The position numbers and the translations under genes were made by a program. Source: T1Sed10-7 sp040904745 (lineage in GTDB: Bacteria > Actinomycetota > Nitriliruptoria > Nitriliruptorales > Nitriliruptoraceae). Taken from it: a stretch of 12,700 bases of DNA. The stretch is taken from contig JBBDSW010000019.1 of assembly GCA_040904745.1 (NCBI GenBank), forward strand, positions 1 to 12,700, in the 5' to 3' direction. Positions 8,181 to 12,700 of this stretch are shown piece by piece. How positions within the stretch are numbered: the first letter of the stretch is position 1; each line of letters opens with the position of its first letter. The notes beneath the pieces are model-generated. The model was not told where the DNA came from and did no database searches. It saw only the letters and a list, made by a program, of their open reading frames with translations.

Positions 8181-9433
8181 CCTCGCCGGCCGGTGGCGCC
8201 GCGCTACCCCCTCGGCTCGGAGGGGACGAGCTGGCTGGGCTGTGGGAGCGCTGCTGGCGCGCGATGGCGAGGGCCGGGCCGAACGACTGGGCGTCGGTCA
8301 CGCTGCGCGTGCCGCTCGACCTCGACGGCGACGACACGCGTCGGGCGATCTCGGGCATCCTCGGCCGGCCGATCCGACCGGGCACGGCGGCGACCACGGT
8401 CCGTCTCGGTGAGCTCGACGAGCTGTTGCGCCGGGCCGATCGCGCGTGGGACCTGCGCGCGGTGGTCGAGCACCGGTACGGCCCGCTGCCCGATCGCGCT
8501 GGGGACGCCCAGGAACGGGCGAGCGCGATCGCGGCCGCCCGTGGCGACGCCCGGTCGCTCGCGCCCGACGAACCCTGGGTCGAGACGTGGCTCGCCGACC
8601 TCGACCGCGGCATGCTCACCCGCCTGCACACGCGCGGGGAACTCGATCTGCTGTCGACCGCGGCCCGGGTCCTCGCCGAACTGCCCGCCGACGGGATCCC
8701 GCTGCCGGCGCTCGCCTCCCACGTCACCGGGGACACCAAGGCGCTCGGCCCCACGACGCTCGCCGGGCTGGTGCTCCGCGGGATCGCACGACGGCTGGGC
8801 GAGCCCGTCCCGCGCTCGACGGCCGAGCGGCGGGCGCTGTGGGAGGCGTCGGGGGTCGTCCCCGACGACCTCGCCAGCCAGGTCCTGGTCCTCAACCTCG
8901 CGCCGACCGGGAGCGCACTGGCCGGCTGGTTGCGCGAAGCCACGGCAGCGGGGCTGCCCTTCCGGGTCACCCTTCAGCAGCTGGCTCGCCAACGACTCGT
9001 TCACGGTGGCGTCGGCCCGGTGTTCGTGTGCGAGAACCCGGCGGTGCTGCGCGCCGCGGCCGAGCAGCTGGGAGCCGGCAGTGCCCCGCTGGTCTGCACC
9101 GAAGGGCGGCCCTCGATGGCCTGTCTCCGCTTGCTCGACGGACTGGTGGCCGCGGGTGGAGACGTCCGCTACCACGGCGACTTCGACTGGCCCGGCCTGC
9201 GCATCGGCGCATCGCTGCTGGCCGCAACGGGCGGCCGGCCGTGGCGCTTCGGTGCCGCGGACTACCACGACGCCGTCGAGCGTGGGGGACGGCACACGCG
9301 CCTCGTCGGCTCAGCAGCCGAGAGCCCATGGGACCCGGAGCTCGCACGCGCCATGACCGACGCGGGCCGGGTCGTCTACGAGGAGGACGTCCTCGACCCT
9401 CTGCTCGAGGATCTCGGCCGCTCGGCAGGCTGA
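8177..9433 (+). CDS. jetD: Wadjet subunit JetD, Toprim nuclease subunit, DUF3323 + DUF2399 / TIGR02679 family
   Basis: Nuclease subunit thought to cut circular DNA held by JetABC. It has 418 residues from a GTG at 8177 whose GTGA overlaps the jetC stop, matching the other junctions; an in-frame GTG at 8165 would add four residues. The N-terminal two thirds (DUF3323-type) includes LWERCWRAMARAGPNDW near the start and ALGPTTLAGLVLRGIARRLG. The C-terminal part (DUF2399-type) is a Toprim fold: VFVCENP with the metal-binding glutamate E286, then a core strand, LVCTEGRPSMA, and YHGDFDWPG with D335 and D337. These acidic residues match the Toprim E...DxD pattern, so catalysis should be intact. The protein ends normally with YEEDVLDPLLEDLG. 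Topoisomerase VI-A and JetD of other Wadjet types share the Toprim core, but the gene order leaves little doubt about the system. Confidence 0.9.
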   Translation: MTSPAGGAALPPRLGGDELAGLWERCWRAMARAGPNDWASVTLRVPLDLDGDDTRRAISGILGRPIRPGTAATTVRLGELDELLRRADRAWDLRAVVEHRYGPLPDRAGDAQERASAIAAARGDARSLAPDEPWVETWLADLDRGMLTRLHTRGELDLLSTAARVLAELPADGIPLPALASHVTGDTKALGPTTLAGLVLRGIARRLGEPVPRSTAERRALWEASGVVPDDLASQVLVLNLAPTGSALAGWLREATAAGLPFRVTLQQLARQRLVHGGVGPVFVCENPAVLRAAAEQLGAGSAPLVCTEGRPSMACLRLLDGLVAAGGDVRYHGDFDWPGLRIGASLLAATGGRPWRFGAADYHDAVERGGRHTRLVGSAAESPWDPELARAMTDAGRVVYEEDVLDPLLEDLGRSAG

Positions 9434-9570
9434 CCCGCAAGGCCCTCGAAGCCGGGATCACCCTCGACCGTGACGAGGTCGAGTCCCGCTGTCCCGACTG
9501 GACCCGAGCGAGCGCCGAGGGGCGGCTCCTGGCGCTGCGCGACTACCGTGCCGCCGGAGCCCAACGAACG
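9434..9570 (+). other. Coding-like stretch without a start between jetD and the next gene
   Basis: The short gap after jetD is open in one plus-strand frame, reading KALEAGITLDRDEVESRC and then a PDWTRASAEGRLLALRDYRA segment. It looks more like protein than the Arg/Pro-rich shadow frames nearby, but it has no start codon of its own with a ribosome-binding site and runs into the frame of the next gene only if an 8-bp repeat is removed. I recognise no family. It may be the remnant of a small gene, or chance. It also contains a perfect 7-bp inverted repeat (9463-9469 and 9477-9483, loop 7) without a T-tract, so it is not a convincing terminator. Confidence 0.3.
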
Positions 9571-9586
9571 GTGTCACGGTGTCACG
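9571..9586 (+). repeat. Tandem octamer duplication over a start codon
   Basis: GTGTCACG occurs twice head to tail, at 9571-9578 and 9579-9586. The second copy supplies the GTG start of the downstream gene. The two copies offer GTG codons in different frames. Removing one copy would fuse the coding-like frame upstream with the downstream gene. Confidence 0.8.
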
Positions 9587-11300
9587 GAAGCGTTCCCGCC
9601 CACCCCGCGGACCGCGCGGTGCCGCGCCTCCCCCGGGCGCCTCACCCGGCGGCCCGTTCGAGGTTCCATCCGTGGACGACGAACCCGACCTGCTGTCCGA
9701 CGTCCGTGGCACGCTGCGGGAGTCGCACCCGCTGTCGCTGCTGGCGACGGCGAGTTCACTGCTGGCGGTCACCGCTCCCCGCGAGGGTGACCCCATGGCC
9801 GCGGTCCACGGCGACCCCGGGGAAGGACCTGACCGCGACCAGTTGATCGCCTCGTTCCTCGAGGTCCGCCGACCGGAGACCTCGGCGCTCTTGACCGCGA
9901 TCGCCGAGCTGATCGACGACGAGCTCACGACACACCGGATCGCCCGCGAGCTCGCGGCCCGGTCTCACAAGCCGCCGAGGTGGCTGCGCCGCCTCACCCC
10001 GCTGCGGGTCGAACGTGCCGTCGAGATGGCCCACATCCTCGGTGACGGCGACAACATCCTGCTGGGCGTGCGCACCGGAACCGACCACCACCTCACCGTG
10101 GTGATCTACATCGACCACAACATGGGCACGGTGGTCAAGGATGCGTTCGTCGTCCCGGAACCCCTCGCCTCGCTGCATGACCGGTTCACCGAGCTAGCCG
10201 CCGACGAGCCCGATACCACCTTCACCGAGCTCGACCCCGCGGAGGCGCGCACCAGGATCACGCAGGCGATCGAGCTCGGCGCGATCACCTATCCGCCGTT
10301 CGAGACCGATACCTGGCCCGCCTGCCGGCCGCTCGTCGAGTGGGTCGTGCGCCACCTCCCGGAGGGCGGTACCGGCTACGTGCGACCGGACTGGTCCGAG
10401 GAGGACCGCGCAGCCCTCGTCGACCGGTTCCTCGACTCGGGCTACCTCGAGGTCGACGACATCGAGGCAGCCGAAGACCTGGCCCACGTGTTCGTGTGGT
10501 TCGCCTGCGACTACGGGCCGGGTGACCCGCTGCGGTGGAGCCAGGTATCCGTGGAGATCCTGCTCACCGACTTCCTCCACCGGAAGGCCATCCTGCCGGA
10601 TGAGACGATGCGGTTGGCACCCGACGTGCTCCGCGGGTTCGTGCGCTTCGCCCACGCCGAGCGCGGCATCCGCAGCCAGCTGACCGATGACACGCTGGCA
10701 TCGATCGACCGCGATGCCGAGACCTACCTCCAGCTGATCGACGCCGATCCCCCGGAGCACGGCATCCCGTTCCCCTTCGGCCTCGTCATGCGCCGGTCCC
10801 TGATCGACGATGTCGGGACCGAGGAAGCCTTGGAGTCGCTGACGACCGAGCCGCTGCCCGACGAACCCCTGGATCTGTCCCGCGTGCCCGAGGACGTCCA
10901 CGAGCGTGTGGCCCGCATCGCCGCACGGCTGGACGCCTGCTGTGACGAGCTGCTCGACGTCGAACATCGCACCGCCTGTCGGCGCCTGCTCGCCGACGTC
11001 GCGGCCGGGGATCCCGCGATCTTCCGCCGCCGTAGCCGGGACGACACGACGGCCGCAGCGATCGCGTGGGTCGTCGGCAAGGCCAACGACTCGGTCGCCT
11101 CACCCGGCAGCGACCTGACGGCCAAGACGCTGCTGGCCTGGTTCGGGGTCTCCGGCAGCGTGTCCCAGCGGGCCGACCCGATGCTCCGCGCGATCGGCGC
11201 TCCCGCGAGCGGAGGCGGCATGATTTACCTGGGGACGCCGAGGTACCTCGTCTCGAGCAAGCGCGAGCAGATCGCCGACCTGCGCGAACGGTGGCGGTGA
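9579..11300 (+). CDS. Uncharacterised actinobacterial protein, probable C-terminal DUF6398 domain
   Basis: A 573-residue protein of unknown function. From memory it resembles a widespread actinobacterial family of similar length that begins with a basic, Pro/Arg-rich stretch (here residues 1-25). A conserved N-terminal segment with LRESHPLSLLATASSLLAV follows; then AVEMAHILGDGDNILLGV and VVIYIDHNMGTVVKDAFVVP; then FETDTWPACRPLVEWVVRHL and FACDYGPGDPLRWSQVSVEI. The C-terminal part, from CCDELLDVEHRTACRRLL (about 453-470) through AIAWVVGKAND to FGVSGSVSQRADPMLRAIG, looks helix-turn-helix-like and fits what I recall of DUF6398; that domain name needs confirming. No signal peptide or membrane segment is seen. 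The GTG start is the only usable one, since family members start here, but no good Shine-Dalgarno precedes it. The gap after jetD is 145 bp with no clear terminator, so it may be read through from the jet operon. A functional link to Wadjet is not established. Confidence 0.8.
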   Translation: MSRKRSRPPRGPRGAAPPPGASPGGPFEVPSVDDEPDLLSDVRGTLRESHPLSLLATASSLLAVTAPREGDPMAAVHGDPGEGPDRDQLIASFLEVRRPETSALLTAIAELIDDELTTHRIARELAARSHKPPRWLRRLTPLRVERAVEMAHILGDGDNILLGVRTGTDHHLTVVIYIDHNMGTVVKDAFVVPEPLASLHDRFTELAADEPDTTFTELDPAEARTRITQAIELGAITYPPFETDTWPACRPLVEWVVRHLPEGGTGYVRPDWSEEDRAALVDRFLDSGYLEVDDIEAAEDLAHVFVWFACDYGPGDPLRWSQVSVEILLTDFLHRKAILPDETMRLAPDVLRGFVRFAHAERGIRSQLTDDTLASIDRDAETYLQLIDADPPEHGIPFPFGLVMRRSLIDDVGTEEALESLTTEPLPDEPLDLSRVPEDVHERVARIAARLDACCDELLDVEHRTACRRLLADVAAGDPAIFRRRSRDDTTAAAIAWVVGKANDSVASPGSDLTAKTLLAWFGVSGSVSQRADPMLRAIGAPASGGGMIYLGTPRYLVSSKREQIADLRERWR

Positions 11301-11337
11301 ATCGATCCGGTGCTCCGCGGGGGGCCTGCGCGCCACG

Positions 11338-11553
11338 TCAGCTGGCCTGAGCGGCGACCCTCGGATTGACCGCGTCCACCGCGAACCGTCGAACGGCTCC
11401 GCACCCGCTGGTGACGCACCGCTCCATGCGGGTCCGCTGTGCCTCGCCGTAGCCGGCATGCCGCAGAAGGGAGAGTTGCGTCCATGCCACGACCACGACC
11501 GGTCCCGCGCATGCCGTGCAAGCCGGACCGCGGAGCGCTGGAAGCATCTTCAT
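11338..11553 (-). CDS. Possible small zinc-ribbon protein (71 aa)
   Basis: Small open frame convergent with the DUF6398-like gene, ending 37 bp from it. It starts at ATG 11553, chosen because GAAGGTG lies 6 nt upstream; the frame stays open to 11580 but without a ribosome-binding site there. The product has two cysteine pairs, ACTAC (C12, C15) and RCVTSGC (C46, C51), about 30 residues apart, with a hydrophobic VVVVAWTQLSLL stretch after the first pair. This is the layout of a zinc ribbon in which C-x2-C and C-x4-C bind one zinc. The C-terminal RRFAVDAVNPRVAA also reads as real protein. I do not recognise a named family. Small size and the second pair's unusual spacing keep confidence moderate. 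An inverted repeat 37 bp upstream may be its operator. Confidence 0.45.
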   Translation of the reverse strand: MKMLPALRGPACTACAGPVVVVAWTQLSLLRHAGYGEAQRTRMERCVTSGCGAVRRFAVDAVNPRVAAQAS

Positions 11554-11827
11554 GGAGGCACCTTCGTCGAGAGGGTCCAACTGTCGCAGTTCCGGCGACC
11601 GGAAGCCACGATCTCATGTCGACCGGCGGGAGTTCGGTAGGACGTCGTCCGCGATCCGAGAACGCATGGCCGGCTGCTCGCGCCCACGGCCGGCCCTGTG
11701 TGGCAGTCGGGGCCGGTACATCACGGCGAGCAGCGCGGCCCCCTGGTGGAGGGTGTTGCACTGGCCCGGGCTCCAGCGACGCTCTGGGGTGGCGTCGTTG
11801 GCTCCGGTGTAAGCCTTCCACGCGAAA
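11554..11827. other. Intergenic region between vapC and the small zinc-ribbon gene
   Basis: About 270 bp with lower GC and more mixed codon positions than the genes around it. Frames are open on both strands but none has a ribosome-binding site or a recognisable product. The only structure I see is the inverted repeat at 11590-11604. It may hold the promoter of the zinc-ribbon gene or decayed coding sequence. Confidence 0.4.
11590..11604. promoter_or_regulatory. Inverted repeat, possible operator for the zinc-ribbon gene
   Basis: TTCCGG-CGA-CCGGAA is a perfect 6-bp inverted repeat with a 3-bp centre. It lies 37 bp upstream of the ATG at 11553, where a repressor site would be expected. No protein that would bind it is identified, and a short GC-rich palindrome can arise by chance. 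Confidence 0.35.
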
Positions 11828-12235
11828 TCACGGCCGCGGGTGCTCGAGGACGAGGTCGGACACCTGGGCGAGAGCTTCGAAGTCTCGGTCCAGCGCAAGT
11901 AACGGGCTGCCCGTTCGAAGAGCCACGGCGGCGATCAGACAGTCGATGCTGGAACGGACCGTGAGGCCCTTCGATCGCGCCGAGCGGTACAGCTGCGCGG
12001 CGTCTTCCCAGTCCTGCAGACCTTCGACCCCGAAGATCGGTCCGCGCAGGAGCAGGGCTCGCAAGTCACCGACCCGTCGTGGGCTGCCGGCACCGGCGAT
12101 GAGCTCGTAGAAGACCGGCTCGGTCCATGCAAGCGGCCTCTCGGCGAGGATGGCACCGCGGATCCAGTCGTTGTGCGGGCTGCCCGTGCCGCGGAGGTAC
12201 TCGACCCAGGCAGAGGTGTCGACCAAGACCGTCAC
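11828..12235 (-). CDS. vapC: VapC toxin, PIN-domain ribonuclease
   Basis: Toxin of a type II toxin-antitoxin pair; VapC proteins cleave RNA, usually tRNA or rRNA, and so stop translation until VapB binds them. The 135 residues form one PIN domain. The metal-binding acidic residues are all present: D6 in VLVDTSAWVEYL, E44 in FYELIAG, D98 in SSIDCLIAAVAL, and D116 (with D118) in LLALDRDFEAL. Length is normal for VapC. The GTG start at 12235 overlaps the vapB stop by four bases (GTGA), as is usual for these operons, so toxin synthesis depends on translation of the antitoxin. It reads as an intact, active toxin. The RNA target cannot be predicted from the sequence. Confidence 0.92.
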   Translation of the reverse strand: MTVLVDTSAWVEYLRGTGSPHNDWIRGAILAERPLAWTEPVFYELIAGAGSPRRVGDLRALLLRGPIFGVEGLQDWEDAAQLYRSARSKGLTVRSSIDCLIAAVALRTGSPLLALDRDFEALAQVSDLVLEHPRP

Positions 12236-12450
12236 CCGGTCTCCGGAGGCGCGTCATCCCGTATCCGGTCGAGGTCACCGTCCCAACCGGAACCCTCCAT
12301 GGCGAGCGCCTCCTCAGCGCCTAGCCGTGGTCCGACCAGCCGACGCAACGCGAGATCGACCGTTTCCCTCTTGCTCCGGGTCCCGTACAGCCGCATCGCT
12401 GCCTCGACCATCTCGTCGTCGAGTTCGATGTTGGTCCGCGTCCTCGGCAT
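12232..12450 (-). CDS. vapB: VapB antitoxin, ribbon-helix-helix type
   Basis: Antitoxin that neutralises VapC and, with it, represses its own operon. The 72 residues show an N-terminal ribbon-helix-helix DNA-binding part, RTRTNIELDDEMVEAAMRLY followed by GTRSKRETVDLALRRLVG (to residue 40), typical of the VapB family of PF09957 type. The C-terminal tail MEGSGWDGDLDRIR is the usual segment that wraps around VapC and blocks its active site. The start is set at ATG 12450 because GGAGG stands 5 nt upstream and the family begins with MPRTRTN. In-frame ATGs at 12465 and 12483 would add residues inside the likely promoter. The stop overlaps the vapC start. Confidence 0.9.
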   Translation of the reverse strand: MPRTRTNIELDDEMVEAAMRLYGTRSKRETVDLALRRLVGPRLGAEEALAMEGSGWDGDLDRIRDDAPPETG

Positions 12451-12700
12451 CCCACCCTCCAGCATCTTGACACCATCGTACACCTTGATGTGTACCGGGT
12501 GGTTGGGTCCTCGAGGTCGACGCGAGGGAACAGCGGCCGCGTGAGGGGTCCCACCGACGCCTCGGGCGTGGCGGACTGCGACGGCAGGGGTTCGACGACC
12601 TGCCGGCGACGGTGGGCGTAGACGATCGAGGTGCGGACGTCGATGACCTCGGGGAGGCCGGTGGCGTAGCCGAGGAACGCGTCGATGCGGTCGCGGGTGG
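12321..12700 (-). pseudogene. C-terminal end of an Lrp/AsnC-like regulator, partial, with an abnormal 3' end
   Basis: The gene enters from beyond the right edge. The first codons in the window read RDRIDAFLGYATGLPEVIDV and RTSIVYAHRRRQVVEPLP. This resembles the end of the Lrp/AsnC C-terminal (RAM) domain, where a 'LPEVIDVRTSIV' strand lies near the C-terminus; the N-terminal helix-turn-helix would lie outside the window. Such proteins normally stop within a few residues of this point (about 12575-12590). Here the frame stays open for roughly 85 more codons, through the vapBC promoter and half of vapB, to a TAG at 12321. The later part, Arg/Cys/Ser-rich, looks like a shadow of vapB rather than true protein. 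I infer that the original 3' end was lost, most simply by insertion of vapBC. A natural C-terminal extension is the alternative. Family assignment rests on about 40 residues. Confidence 0.5.
12471..12501 (-). promoter_or_regulatory. Dyad operator and likely -10 of vapBC
   Basis: Twenty-eight bases upstream of the vapB start is a perfect inverted repeat, GTACAC (12478-12483) and GTGTAC (12490-12495), with a 6-bp spacer. It is flanked by a further CACC/GGTG pair (12471-12474, 12498-12501), so the dyad is about 31 bp long but imperfect. On the minus strand TACGAT (12480-12475) is a good -10 hexamer overlapping one arm; no good -35 is visible. Position and form fit autorepression by the VapB ribbon-helix-helix dimer. 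Confidence 0.6.

Noticed and set aside
9463..9483. Perfect 7-bp inverted repeat as a jet operon terminator
   Set aside because: There is no T-tract, and CTCGACC/GGTCGAG words are common in this codon use, so a terminator cannot be supported.
11439..12110. 223-residue plus-strand frame opposite vapC
   Set aside because: Half is antisense to a clear PIN-domain gene, and it is Arg/Ser/Pro-rich with no ribosome-binding site or domain.
1..12700. tRNA or rRNA genes, CRISPR arrays, insertion-sequence ends, integrase or attachment repeats
   Set aside because: None was found by reading: there are no regularly spaced repeats, no transposase-like frames and no tRNA-like cloverleaf segments. Negative by eye only.

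Overview
The window is very GC-rich with the codon use of a high-GC actinobacterium: third positions are nearly all G or C, and GTG starts are common. No rRNA, tRNA or other marker fixes the lineage, so the assignment stays at 'probably Actinomycetota, chromosomal accessory region'.

Layout. At the left edge (31-964, minus) is a zinc-free quinone oxidoreductase gene whose 5' end looks frameshifted. A 234-bp divergent spacer separates it from the core of the window, 1199-9433 (plus): four genes linked by 4-base stop/start overlaps. They encode a DUF2397/TIGR02677 protein, a DUF2398/TIGR02678 protein, a 1342-residue SMC-like ATPase (TIGR02680) and a Toprim-containing DUF3323/DUF2399 (TIGR02679) nuclease subunit. 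This is a complete Wadjet (JetABCD) anti-plasmid system of the actinobacterial TIGR02677-02680 type, which I believe is the one called type III. By analogy with studied Wadjet complexes, A (kleisin-like) and B (KITE-like) bind the JetC SMC motor, which extrudes DNA loops, and JetD cleaves small circular DNA.

Downstream on the same strand (9579-11300) is a 573-residue actinobacterial protein of unknown function, probably with a C-terminal DUF6398 domain. Between it and jetD lies a short coding-like stretch, and an 8-bp tandem duplication sits on the start codon.

The right end is all minus strand. It holds the C-terminal end of an Lrp/AsnC-like regulator running in from beyond the window, a vapBC toxin-antitoxin pair (12450 to 11828) with a dyad operator-like sequence upstream, and a possible 71-residue zinc-ribbon protein (11338-11553) with an inverted repeat before it. 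The Lrp-like frame has no stop where the family should end and runs on through the vapB promoter and half of vapB, which suggests that vapBC inserted into or replaced the end of that gene.

The combination of a Wadjet system, a toxin-antitoxin pair and disrupted flanking genes is typical of a defence or accessory island. No integrase, transposase, CRISPR array or attachment site was seen.
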